From Cupriavidus lacunae (lineage in GTDB: Bacteria; Pseudomonadota; Gammaproteobacteria; Burkholderiales; Burkholderiaceae): a DNA stretch of 64,000 nt. Positions 33,568-42,797 of the stretch are shown piece by piece. A program made the translations under genes and the position numbers. The notes below the pieces were generated by a model that did no database searches, was not told where the DNA came from, and saw only the letters and a list, made by a program, of their open reading frames with translations. The DNA is taken from contig NZ_QKWJ01000029.1 of the NCBI RefSeq assembly GCF_003353055.1, positions 20,608-84,607 on the forward strand, in the 5' to 3' direction. Position 1 is the first letter of the stretch; every line of letters starts with the position of its first letter.

Positions 33568-34844
33568 TTTGCTGCGTCTCCCTTGCGAAGATCGGCCACT
33601 GCTTGCGCGACGCCATCCCACGGCGGCAAACGGGAATAGGTGGCCCTGAGGTAGGCCGCCAGGTCGCCCATCTGCGCGTCGTCCATGGCTTCTTCGAATG
33701 CGGGCATGTAATGCAGCGCCTGCTCGCCTTGCCAGGGCACGCCTTCGAGCATCATCCGGATCGCATTGCGCGGTGTGGCGGCATGGATGGCACTGCTCGT
33801 CGCCAGGCCGGGACGGTCGCCTATGCTCTGCATCGGTGCCTTGTCGCCATGGCACGATGCACAGGCGCCGGCAAACAGCACGCTGCCGCGCCGGATCGCC
33901 GCCTGGTCCCCCGGCGGCACGCTAGAAACGCCGCTGTCCGCCGACGCCGGCGTCTGCCGCGAGAACAGATAGGCGACCATCGCTTCCACGTCGGCCTGCG
34001 GTACCGTGGCCAGCTCCTGCGTGACCGGAAGCATTGGCCCGGCGGCTGCGCCATGCGCGGACGAAATGCCCGTGCGCAGGTATGTGACAAGCTGCGCCTC
34101 TGTCCACGGCACCGGCCCATGCGCCAGGCGCGTCAAGGGCGGTGCCTCCCAGCCGTCGATCACACCGCCCTCGAAGGCCTTGCCCCATGTTTCGCCGCCG
34201 ATGAGGTTCAGCGGCGTATGGCACGCGGCGCAGTGGCCGAGGCCATTCACGAGTTCGCGTCCGCGATGCCACTGCGCGCTGCGCGAGCTGTCCGGGGTTT
34301 CGGGGCCGGTGCGCAGGAACAGTACATTCCAGAACGCCACGAGCGGCCGGAAGTTCAGCGGAAAGACGAGATCGTTGGGCGGCGCCTTGGCCACCACCGG
34401 GTCGCGGCGCATCAGGTACGCGTAGGCTGCAGCGATGTCCGCGTCGGACATGCGCGTGTAATGGATATACGGGAAGGCGGGATAGAGCTGATGGCCATCG
34501 CGCGAGATGCCGCGGCGCATGGCGCGCGTAAAAGCTTCCAGCGACCACGTGCCGATGCCGGTTTCAGGATCGGGCGTGATGTTGGTGGAGTAGAGCGTGC
34601 CGAACGGCGTCGACAATGGCAGCCCGCCGGCATAGGGCTTGCCATTGCGGGCGGTATGGCAGACCGCGCAGTCTCCCAGGGCTACCACACGCGCACCGCG
34701 CAGCGTGAGCTGGCCGTCGAATGAGGACGGCGCGGGTGGCTTGATGGGGGCAGTCGCCCGCTCCCACATCAGGGTCAGCGCAACGCCCGCGACCACGACG
34801 CCGGCGACGGCCAGCATGGGGGCCCATCGATATCGAAGCTTCAT
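33564..34844 (-). CDS. Tri-heme cytochrome c subunit
   Basis: A 426-residue membrane-anchored cytochrome. One N-terminal hydrophobic segment (about 10-27) acts as signal or anchor. Three CxxCH sites are seen: CAVCH at 59-63, CAACH near 202 and CASCH near 327. This matches the cytochrome subunits of alcohol, aldehyde and nicotinate-type dehydrogenases that feed electrons to the respiratory chain. As first gene of the three-gene operon it points to a periplasmic hydroxylase linked to cytochromes instead of NAD. The arrangement is similar to nicotinate dehydrogenase, where the heme part may be fused to the large subunit. Confidence 0.9.
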   Translation of the reverse strand: MKLRYRWAPMLAVAGVVVAGVALTLMWERATAPIKPPAPSSFDGQLTLRGARVVALGDCAVCHTARNGKPYAGGLPLSTPFGTLYSTNITPDPETGIGTWSLEAFTRAMRRGISRDGHQLYPAFPYIHYTRMSDADIAAAYAYLMRRDPVVAKAPPNDLVFPLNFRPLVAFWNVLFLRTGPETPDSSRSAQWHRGRELVNGLGHCAACHTPLNLIGGETWGKAFEGGVIDGWEAPPLTRLAHGPVPWTEAQLVTYLRTGISSAHGAAAGPMLPVTQELATVPQADVEAMVAYLFSRQTPASADSGVSSVPPGDQAAIRRGSVLFAGACASCHGDKAPMQSIGDRPGLATSSAIHAATPRNAIRMMLEGVPWQGEQALHYMPAFEEAMDDAQMGDLAAYLRATYSRLPPWDGVAQAVADLRKGDAAK

Positions 34845-35033
34845 GGTACGGGCCTCCCGTGAATTCGCACCCTTGTTGATGGGAAGCGTAGGAGGCGGGG
34901 CGGGGTGTCAGCAATTGCCGGGTGGTGGGTGCTCCTTCACACCTTGGTATGAGTTGGATGACCGGCGACTAGCAGCCCCGGCGACGTGGCACCACGTTAG
35001 CTGGTGGATTCCGCCACGGGCGGCGCAGACGTG

Positions 35034-38000
35034 CTAGGCCCCGCCGTGGATCGGTATGGTGAACGCGAACATGCTGCCGTACGGCACCAGCGGCGCGGCT
35101 CGCAGTTGTCCCTTGTGGCCTTCGATGATCGACCGGCAGATCGCCAGCCCCATGCCCATGCCGTTGGCCTTGGTCGTGTAGAACGGTTGGAAGACCTGTT
35201 CGAGCAGGTTTCCGCCGATTCCCACGCCGGTGTCGGCCACGCTCAGCTCCAGCGCGGCTCCGTCGACGATGCGCGTGACGATATGCATCTCACGCGGGCG
35301 GTCGTTCCCCTCGCTCATCGCTTCCAGGGCATTTACCACCAGGTTCAGGATCACCTGCTGGAGCTGGATGCCGTCGCCGAACACCGTGGGGTGTTCGGCA
35401 TGAAGCGCCAGCTTGACGGCAATGTGGCGGCGTTCGATCTCGCTGCGCGAAATGACCAGGATATGCCGCACCGCCTCGTGGATATCCACCGGCCCAAGCA
35501 CGGGCGCCGTATTGCGCGTCAGCGACTGCAAGCTGCGGATCATGTCACCGGCACGCTGGCCGTCGCTGGCAATGGCCTCCAGGCTTTCGCGGGCGTTGGC
35601 AAGATCGGGGTTGGGGCGCGTCAGCCATCGTAGTCCGGCGCCGGCGTTCGAGACGATCGACATCAGCGGCTGGTTGATCTCGTGCGCGATCGATGCGGTA
35701 AGCTGTCCCACGGTGGTGGCACGCGTCACGCGGGCCAGGTCGGCCTGTGCGCTGCGCACCGCGTCTTCCGCCTCGCGCCGCGTAGTGATATCGGTGACGG
35801 TCCCGACATACTCGAGCGTGCCGTCTTCCGCTGGCATGGGCTCGCCCACGGCTGCCAGGTGGCGTATGGAGCCATCGGTTCGAATGATCCGATGCTCGAC
35901 GCGGATCGGCAGCCACTGTTCGACATGGTTCGCCACCACCTTGCGTACCGCGGCCCTGTCTTCGGGATGCATGCGTGCGACGAAGTCTTCGAACGCGATC
36001 TCGCACTGCGCGGGGTCGAGTTCAAAGATGCGCCGTAGCTCTTCCGAGCAATAGAAACGGTCCTGGCGCAAGTCCCAGCGCCAGCTGCCGGTGTGGCTCA
36101 CACGCTCGCCCATGACCAGCGAAGCCTCGCTGGCGCGCAATTCACGCTCCATATTTTTCCGCCGTTCGTTTTCGGTAAGCAGGTCGTCATAGAGACGGGC
36201 AGTGCGCAGCGAAATCGCGGCTTGCGCGGCGATCAGCTCCAGCAGGCGCGTTTGGTCCAGCGTAAAGGCGTCGCGGACCAGGCGGTTTTCCAGATAGAGC
36301 GCCCCGATCACTTCATTGTGGCGCAGCATCGGAATGCAGATGGCCGAGCATTCGGGGTGTGCCAGAAGGTAGGGATCCATGGCGGACGGGTTGGCGGACT
36401 GGGCCGCCCCCACCATGGCCACCTGGCCCGAGCGGATGGCGGTGTGGAACATCGACAGCGGCAGCGCGTCCGCCGCCAGCCTGTCCTGCACCAGATGCAC
36501 GCGTATGCCCTCTGCCGAGGTGTCGGCGCAAGCCTCCACCAATGGCCCTTCGGGCTGGATGCGTATCAGCAGCCCACGCTGCGCGGTTGCATATTCCAGC
36601 GCAATCGTCATCAGCTTGTCGATCAGGCGGTCCAGCCGGATTTCTTCGGTCAACGCCCGCGACGCCTTGATCACGCTTTCCGCGTCCACGGACTGCCGAC
36701 CGTCGCCCAGGTACCAGGTGCGCAGCGTCCCGGCGTCGACAAGATCGGGATGCCGGGCTTCCATCTGCCCGACTTTGCCCGTGGCGCCCCAGCGCAGGTA
36801 ATGATCCCGGGCAGCGCGGCGATGTGCCCTTGCCGCCGACGCCAGTCCCAGCGTGGCGCAGTGCCCTGCCGCCCGCTCGTATGCCATGGCGGCGATCTGC
36901 ACGAACCCTTGTGCTGTTGCTTGGGCAATTGCCGCTTCGTAGCGCGACATCGCGCCCAGTGCGTCGCCTTCCAGCCTTGCCAGCTCCGCCTCCACCAGCA
37001 GCGCCTTGTCGGTGAACATCGCCGGATTGGCATCGGCCCAGGCACGGATCTGGCGTGCATCGGCGCGCAGCGTTTGCCATGCCGCCGGATCCGGTGAGTC
37101 GGGCATGGCGGCGATGGTCAGCGCGCGGCACAGGTGAAAGTCGAGCTGGTGGATGTGGGCCGGCGCGGACCATGCAAAGCCGGCCGCACGGTCCAGGCAC
37201 TGTGCCGCCAGTTCAGGCTGATCCGCAAGAAGCACGATCGTGGCGCGATAGAGCCAGTGCCAGAACTCGAATGTCGAAAGACGTTCGCCGGCAGAGCCGT
37301 GCGTGGCATCGGCATCGAGTGCAAGGGCCTCCCCGGCCGGAAATTCCGTAGTGCGCAAGCCATCGATATAGCGCTGCTGCAGCAGCAGGATCAACTCGAC
37401 GTCATGAAAGCCGGCGCGGCGCACCACCTCCAGCCCGCGCCCGATCTCGGCGCGGATTTCGTCCAGCCGGTCTCCGCGAACCATCATCGTGGCCACGATA
37501 TGACAGCACTCGTAGCATGCCGTGGTCAGGTCGCCATGGGCGATGCCCGCGGCAAGGCCCGCGCGGGCGCACTCGATCGAATACGACAGCGGCTGCGTCC
37601 ATACGCTGAGCTGGTCCAGCGGCAGAAGCGTGCGGGCTTCGTAGGCGGTGTAGCCATGATGCGTCACCAGCCGGCGGGCCATTTCCCCATAGCGGAAGCC
37701 GTCGGCAAAGGCACCGTAGCGGTGGCAGACCATGACTCCCAGCCAGGCTAGCGATGCGGTGGACGGGGCGGCCATGCCGTGGGCGAGCGTGAGCCGCAGC
37801 ATCTCGCAATGACCCAGAAACGCAAGGTTCTCGTCGGTGAAGCTGGCGGGTACCAGCAGCGCGGACAGCAGACTCATCGCGGCCTCGGTCTCGGCATCGC
37901 GAACCTGGGCCAGCATGAACATCTCGGGCAACTTGTCTGGCGCCAGCAGCGGGCGGATCGTCTCGTACAACGCATCGCATGCCGCCGCGCTGGGGTGCGG

Positions 38001-40586
38001 GCTCAGCACAATGCCCATCGGACGCAGGCTGGCGATCGCGGTCCCCACCGCGAGCGTGTTCTCCGAGCGGCGTGTATGCATTTCGATCTTGAGCCGGTAG
38101 ACGCCGGCTTGCTGCAGCAGGTCCGCCGACTGACGGATCAGTCGGGTGGCCAGCGCCAGCGCATCATCGAGGCGGCCGAGCTGGAACCAGCAGGTCGCCT
38201 GTTGTTCGAGCAGCGCAAATTGCAGTGGGTGACTTGCATCCGGATGCGTGGCGGCCTTGCGCATGAAGGTCATGCCACTTTCCACATAGCCCAGTGCCGC
38301 ACCGTAGGCCGCCGCGCGCCGGGCGCGCAGTGCGGCCGTGTGGAACAGCCAGGCCACGTCCAGCGCTTCCTCCGGCGTCGTGACCAGCGCTTGCGCCTGC
38401 GCCAGCAGGCCGCTGGCACGGAACAGCACGTCGTCGCGCACCTCGTCGCCGACATCGTCACGCACCCGGGCAGCCAGCAGCCGGCCGGCGCGCAGGCATA
38501 TGTCCGCGTGGTCGTCGGCCGCCAGTCCGGCGTGCGCCGCTTCCTGGACGCGGTCGTGCACAAAGGCATAGGCGCCGTCTTGTGCCAGCAATACCACGCC
38601 GGCCGCACGGGCCGGCGCCAGCCGCGCGTGCAGCGCACGTTCGCTGATGCCGAAAGTCCCGCATAGCAGCGACATTTCGGCACGGCGGCCCAGGCAAGCC
38701 ATGCCGCCTAGCAGACGGCGGGTCGGATCGGGCAGGCGGCCCAGGCGCTGCAGCACCAGTGCCGCCACGTTGTCCGTATGGGCATGCTGCGCGATGCGCG
38801 CGAGATCGTATTGCCAGCCATCGGCATCGGACGAATAGACGAGCAGCCTGTCATCGACCAGCGTCGTCAGGAACTGGATAACGAAGAAAGGGTTGCCGAG
38901 CGTCTTGTCATGCACCAGCCGGGCCAGTGGCAGAAGCGCCCGCGCCGACGTACGCAAGGTCTCCGCCAGCAGGTTGGCCACGGTTGCCTCGGAAAACCCG
39001 TCCAGCACCACGTCGTGTACCGGCACGCTTTGCCGCAGGCGTATCAGCGCATCGGCCCCGGCGGTTCGCGTGCTGCAGACCAGCAGCAGCGGCGGCGGGG
39101 CAGGGTGGCGCACCAGCCGGGCGAGCAGATGCTGGGACGGTGCGTCGAGCCACTGGCAATCGTCGATCAGCAGCACGAACGGGCAGTCTGACCGCGAGAA
39201 TGCGCTCACCAGCTCGCGCATGGCGATATCGACATGGACATCGGCGTCGGCGGCTTCCGAAGCGGGGAGGGGCGGGAAATCGTCCACCAGCAGCCGCAGC
39301 GCCGGCGCGATGCTGCACGCCAGTTCGCCATGGGCGCCCAGGCCCTGCATCAGGCGCACCTGCCACGCGCGTACTTCCTCCTCGGGCAGACCCAGGATCT
39401 GGTGGACCAGTCCCAGGAAAGCCTCGGCGATTGGCGCGTATGGCACGTCCTGGCGAAACTGGTCGGCCTTGCCCATGGCACACCACACGCGCTGCGGCCG
39501 CAGGGATTTGGCGAACGCATGCATCAGCGCGGATTTGCCGATCCCTGACGGGCCTGTCAGCGCCACCGCCGTAGAGCATCTGGCGGCGCTTACGTGGCCA
39601 AATGCTGCGGACAGCTGGTGCAGGGCGCCATCCCGCGCAATCAGGCCATCGGGCAGGTCGAGGCCGGCAGGCTGGTCGCGCTCGCCCGGCTCAAAAGGCG
39701 CGATGTCCCCGGTCTCCTGCCACGCTGCCATGCAGCGCCTGAGGTCGACCTCCAGCCCGGCGGCTGACTGGTAGCGGCGGCTCGGGTTCTTGTCGAGCAG
39801 CTTGAGCACGATTCGGGAGAGGGCCTCCGGAATCTCCGGCACAATCTTGTGGAGCGGCACTGGCGCACTGGCCACGTGGCTGTGGATCCATTCAGCCAGG
39901 TCACCCGGATTCCTGGCCGCGAGCGGCAACTGCCCGCTCAGCAACTGATAGAGGATCACACCAAGCGAGTACAGATCGCTGCGGGCATCGATGGCATGGC
40001 GTGTACGGCCGGTATGCTCGGGCGACATGTAGGCCGGGGCTTCGCTACCCATCATCATCGCCGCGGGCCACCCATGGCTGCCGTCGTGGTGGCAATTCCC
40101 GCCGGACTGGCGCACGGCAAAGCCGAAATGGCCGATGCGGCAGTGTCCCGCCGCATCGACGAACAGACTGAACGGCGTGACCGCGCGGTGGATCAGACCA
40201 CTTTCGTGTGTGGATTTCAGTGCGGCGGTGGCGCCGAGCGCAATGCCCAGCACGCGTCCCACTGGTTGGCGCCCTGGCAGCAGCGTGACCAGGGGGTCGC
40301 CGCAACGATCGTCGTAAAGCGAAGCGATGCCGCTGCGGTAGTGGCTGATGCCGCGCGGAACCAGCGCCCAGTCATCGCGTAGCAGCGCGCGCAATGCGTA
40401 TTCGTTCCGGATGCGGTGCGCAGCATCGGATTCCACCTGGCTCGATACCGCATGCGCTATTACCACAGTCTCGCCAGTGGATGCATGAGTGCCGCGCGAG
40501 AAGGCGACGATGCCGTCCTGATGGATCGTTTCGAAACGATAGTCGCATAACGCAAAAGCGTCTGGCAGGCCGATAGTGTCGGTCAT
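35034..40586 (-). CDS. Giant kinase-like/AAA-ATPase/GAF/PAS/sensor histidine kinase
   Basis: About 1850 residues in the order of the trifunctional Ser/Thr kinase-ATPase-histidine kinase family. A protein-kinase-like domain (about 15-285) is followed by an ATPase with Walker A GPSGIGKS at 345-352 and Walker B VLLIDD at 471-476. A long helical, TPR-like region (about 560-1280), a GAF domain (about 1310-1480) and a PAS domain (about 1490-1610) come next. The histidine kinase has its His in ASIAHEINQP near 1635, an N-box near 1750 and GMGMGLAI near 1810. The kinase-like domain lacks VAIK Lys (Ala44), HRD Asp (Ala135) and DFG Asp (His153), so it looks like a pseudokinase. The start is ATG at 40586 or 40589; 40649 is also possible. 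It is divergent from the 41-48 kb operon. Confidence 0.9.
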   Translation of the reverse strand: MTDTIGLPDAFALCDYRFETIHQDGIVAFSRGTHASTGETVVIAHAVSSQVESDAAHRIRNEYALRALLRDDWALVPRGISHYRSGIASLYDDRCGDPLVTLLPGRQPVGRVLGIALGATAALKSTHESGLIHRAVTPFSLFVDAAGHCRIGHFGFAVRQSGGNCHHDGSHGWPAAMMMGSEAPAYMSPEHTGRTRHAIDARSDLYSLGVILYQLLSGQLPLAARNPGDLAEWIHSHVASAPVPLHKIVPEIPEALSRIVLKLLDKNPSRRYQSAAGLEVDLRRCMAAWQETGDIAPFEPGERDQPAGLDLPDGLIARDGALHQLSAAFGHVSAARCSTAVALTGPSGIGKSALMHAFAKSLRPQRVWCAMGKADQFRQDVPYAPIAEAFLGLVHQILGLPEEEVRAWQVRLMQGLGAHGELACSIAPALRLLVDDFPPLPASEAADADVHVDIAMRELVSAFSRSDCPFVLLIDDCQWLDAPSQHLLARLVRHPAPPPLLLVCSTRTAGADALIRLRQSVPVHDVVLDGFSEATVANLLAETLRTSARALLPLARLVHDKTLGNPFFVIQFLTTLVDDRLLVYSSDADGWQYDLARIAQHAHTDNVAALVLQRLGRLPDPTRRLLGGMACLGRRAEMSLLCGTFGISERALHARLAPARAAGVVLLAQDGAYAFVHDRVQEAAHAGLAADDHADICLRAGRLLAARVRDDVGDEVRDDVLFRASGLLAQAQALVTTPEEALDVAWLFHTAALRARRAAAYGAALGYVESGMTFMRKAATHPDASHPLQFALLEQQATCWFQLGRLDDALALATRLIRQSADLLQQAGVYRLKIEMHTRRSENTLAVGTAIASLRPMGIVLSPHPSAAACDALYETIRPLLAPDKLPEMFMLAQVRDAETEAAMSLLSALLVPASFTDENLAFLGHCEMLRLTLAHGMAAPSTASLAWLGVMVCHRYGAFADGFRYGEMARRLVTHHGYTAYEARTLLPLDQLSVWTQPLSYSIECARAGLAAGIAHGDLTTACYECCHIVATMMVRGDRLDEIRAEIGRGLEVVRRAGFHDVELILLLQQRYIDGLRTTEFPAGEALALDADATHGSAGERLSTFEFWHWLYRATIVLLADQPELAAQCLDRAAGFAWSAPAHIHQLDFHLCRALTIAAMPDSPDPAAWQTLRADARQIRAWADANPAMFTDKALLVEAELARLEGDALGAMSRYEAAIAQATAQGFVQIAAMAYERAAGHCATLGLASAARAHRRAARDHYLRWGATGKVGQMEARHPDLVDAGTLRTWYLGDGRQSVDAESVIKASRALTEEIRLDRLIDKLMTIALEYATAQRGLLIRIQPEGPLVEACADTSAEGIRVHLVQDRLAADALPLSMFHTAIRSGQVAMVGAAQSANPSAMDPYLLAHPECSAICIPMLRHNEVIGALYLENRLVRDAFTLDQTRLLELIAAQAAISLRTARLYDDLLTENERRKNMERELRASEASLVMGERVSHTGSWRWDLRQDRFYCSEELRRIFELDPAQCEIAFEDFVARMHPEDRAAVRKVVANHVEQWLPIRVEHRIIRTDGSIRHLAAVGEPMPAEDGTLEYVGTVTDITTRREAEDAVRSAQADLARVTRATTVGQLTASIAHEINQPLMSIVSNAGAGLRWLTRPNPDLANARESLEAIASDGQRAGDMIRSLQSLTRNTAPVLGPVDIHEAVRHILVISRSEIERRHIAVKLALHAEHPTVFGDGIQLQQVILNLVVNALEAMSEGNDRPREMHIVTRIVDGAALELSVADTGVGIGGNLLEQVFQPFYTTKANGMGMGLAICRSIIEGHKGQLRAAPLVPYGSMFAFTIPIHGGA

Positions 40587-40589
40587 CAT

Positions 40590-41076
40590 GGCGCGGCGCC
40601 GAGGGTAGTCAAGGGATCCCAACACGTCCACTGCCCGCCTGGAGAGCATAGGTCCGTCGGACTTCGCTGCATATAATACTGTGGTATTGGCGCCCGCCGC
40701 CGCCTGACCGTCTCGTTGCCACCACTCGTGTGTCGCAAGCGCCGCGCTTAAAGCGCTCCAGGCCGATGGGTCCGCTCCTTCTTCATGTGCGTCCGCACAA
40801 TTTTCCTGATCTTCGCCGTGTTTGCAGACACGAGCCACACCACGCAGGAAAGCCACGCCAGTATCCGCTGTTCAGCCGCGGCAATCAGCGGAACGTTTCG
40901 GCAACTAATACGAAAGTTTGATGGCTACCGCGGCGAGGGCTGTCTAGTCTTGCATCCGGTGGCATCGTGCGATTCCCGCTGACGGGAACACCACCCTCCG
41001 ATGCCATCCGGGCGGACTGCTCAGCACATGCTGCGATGCCCGTCTGCGCCCCCAACCGTCATTGAGGAATCAGACC
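40590..41076. other. Divergent promoter region of the kinase and the hydrolase operon
   Basis: Nearly 490 bases between two divergent starts. It contains the shared 20-bp element at 40670-40689 on the kinase side. Short frames on both strands show no recognisable coding sequence. Promoters for both directions must lie here. Confidence 0.5.
40670..40689 (-). promoter_or_regulatory. Shared promoter element, kinase copy
   Basis: Read on the minus strand, CAATACCACAGTATTATATG differs at only three of 20 positions from the element at 48361-48380 before the receiver-only regulator. It lies 83 bases upstream of the kinase ATG, and the other copy is 90 bases upstream of its gene, both in the same orientation. 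AATAC and GTATT form a dyad, and TATTAT could be the -10 box. It is a likely joint promoter or operator. Confidence 0.6.
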
Positions 41077-41763
41077 ATGTCGAACCCCAAGCTCGAAGTC
41101 CTGACCCCGCAAAACAGCCAGCTCATCATCATCGACCAGCAGCCGCAGATGGCCTTCGGCGTCCAGTCGATGGACCGCCAGGCGCTGAAGAACAATGTGG
41201 TGGGCCTGGCCAAGGCCGCGAAGATCTTCAATATCCCGACCACCATCACGACGGTCGAAAGCGAGTCGTTCTCGGGCTACACGTACCCGGAGGTCCTCGA
41301 CGTCTTTCCGAATGCGAAGACGCTCGAGCGGACCTCGATGAACTCGTGGGACGACCAGAAGGTCCGTGACGCGCTGAAAGCCAACGGTCGCAACAAAGTC
41401 GTCGTGGCCGGCCTGTGGACCGAAGTCTGCAATACGACGTTCGCCCTGTGCGCGATGCTGGAAGGCAACTACGAGATCTACATGGTGGCCGATGCCTCGG
41501 GCGGCACCAGCAAGGAAGCGCACGACTACGCGATGCAGCGCATGGTGCAAGCCGGCGCCGTGCCCGTGACCTGGCAGCAGGTGCTGCTCGAATGGCAGCG
41601 TGACTGGGCGCACCGCGATACGTATGATGCCGTGATGAAGCTTGTCAAGGAGCACTCGGGCGCCTACGGCATGGGCGTCGACTACGCCTACACCATGGTC
41701 CACAAGGCGGCGCAGCGCACCGCCACGACGCACGAGTCACTGGCCCCGGTCCCGGCCCGCTGA
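41077..41763 (+). CDS. Isochorismatase-family (YcaC-like) cysteine hydrolase
   Basis: A 228-residue cytoplasmic hydrolase. Asp20 (LIIIDQQPQMAF) and Cys118 (AGLWTEVCNTTFAL) match the catalytic Asp and Cys of the YcaC/isochorismatase fold, and Lys81 is a candidate for the third residue. Family members hydrolyse amides or ureides, but YcaC itself has no confirmed substrate. GAGGAA lies before the ATG at 41077. It is the first gene of the operon divergent from the giant kinase. Confidence 0.87.
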   Translation: MSNPKLEVLTPQNSQLIIIDQQPQMAFGVQSMDRQALKNNVVGLAKAAKIFNIPTTITTVESESFSGYTYPEVLDVFPNAKTLERTSMNSWDDQKVRDALKANGRNKVVVAGLWTEVCNTTFALCAMLEGNYEIYMVADASGGTSKEAHDYAMQRMVQAGAVPVTWQQVLLEWQRDWAHRDTYDAVMKLVKEHSGAYGMGVDYAYTMVHKAAQRTATTHESLAPVPAR

Positions 41764-41791
41764 TCATTCCCACGCCAAACGAGCCATTTGC

Positions 41792-42793
41792 ATGAACGCA
41801 GATAAGAACACACAGGAAGCGGGACACTCGTCGGTGCGGCGCAAGGTGCTGCTTTCGAGCGTGGGCACGGTTGGTGCTGCCGCCGTGGGCGCCGTCACGA
41901 CATTCGGCGCCCCCGAAGCCAATGCAGCCGGCAAGGCGGGCGCGCCTCACCATTCCGGAGGATCAAGACAGATGAACTACATTACCAGCAGGGACGGTAC
42001 GCAGATCTTCTACAAGGACTGGGGCTCCGGGCGTCCGGTCGTGTTCTCGCACGGCTGGCCGCTCCACGCTGACGCTTGGGATGCCCAGATGCTGTTCCTG
42101 GCGGGGAAGGGCTTCCGCGTGATCGCACACGATCGTCGCGGCCACGGCCGTTCGGGCCAGCCGGCGCAGGGCAACAACATGGACACGTACGCCGACGACC
42201 TGGCCGCGCTGCTGGACGCGCTCGACCTCCATGGCGCCACGCTGGTCGGCCACTCCACCGGCGGTGGCGAAGTGGCGCACTATATCGGCCGCCATGGAAC
42301 CAAGCGCGTGGCCAGGGCCGTGCTGATCGGCGCCGTGCCGCCGATCATGGCCAAGACCGCGGCCAATCCCAACGGCCTGCCGCTGGACGTGTTCGACGGC
42401 ATCCGCAAGGGCGTGGCCGACAACCGGTCGCAGTTCTACAAGGACCTGGCCGTGCCGTTCTTCGGCTTCAACCGCCCGGGCGCCAAGGTCTCGCAGGGGA
42501 CCATCGATACCTTCTGGGCACAGGGCATGGCTGGCGGTATTCTGGGCCAGTACGCATGCATCAAGGAATTCTCGGAGGTGGACTACACCGAGGACCTGAA
42601 GAAGATCACGGTGCCCACGCTGATCCTGCACGGCGATGACGACCAGATCGTGCCCATCGATAACTCGGCCAGGCTGTCGGCAAAGATTGTCAAGAACGCT
42701 ACGCTCAAGGTGTACCCGGGCGCGTCGCACGGCATGTGCGTGATCAACGCCGACCAGGTCAACGCCGACCTGCTGGCCTTCCTGAACGCATAG
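41792..42793 (+). CDS. Exported non-heme chloroperoxidase-like alpha/beta hydrolase
   Basis: A 333-residue hydrolase with a twin-arginine leader (SSVRRKVLLSS, Arg16-Arg17; cleavage near ANA about 45). The catalytic Ser155 is in GHSTGGGE, with Asp in LHGDDDQIVP near 285 and His in ASHGMC near 312. The domain matches cofactor-free haloperoxidases/arylesterases, which hydrolyse esters and form peracids. Most relatives are cytoplasmic; the Tat leader puts this one in the periplasm. It starts 28 bases after the isochorismatase-family gene and ends five bases before the next start. Confidence 0.87.
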   Translation: MNADKNTQEAGHSSVRRKVLLSSVGTVGAAAVGAVTTFGAPEANAAGKAGAPHHSGGSRQMNYITSRDGTQIFYKDWGSGRPVVFSHGWPLHADAWDAQMLFLAGKGFRVIAHDRRGHGRSGQPAQGNNMDTYADDLAALLDALDLHGATLVGHSTGGGEVAHYIGRHGTKRVARAVLIGAVPPIMAKTAANPNGLPLDVFDGIRKGVADNRSQFYKDLAVPFFGFNRPGAKVSQGTIDTFWAQGMAGGILGQYACIKEFSEVDYTEDLKKITVPTLILHGDDDQIVPIDNSARLSAKIVKNATLKVYPGASHGMCVINADQVNADLLAFLNA

Positions 42794-42797
42794 GCTC

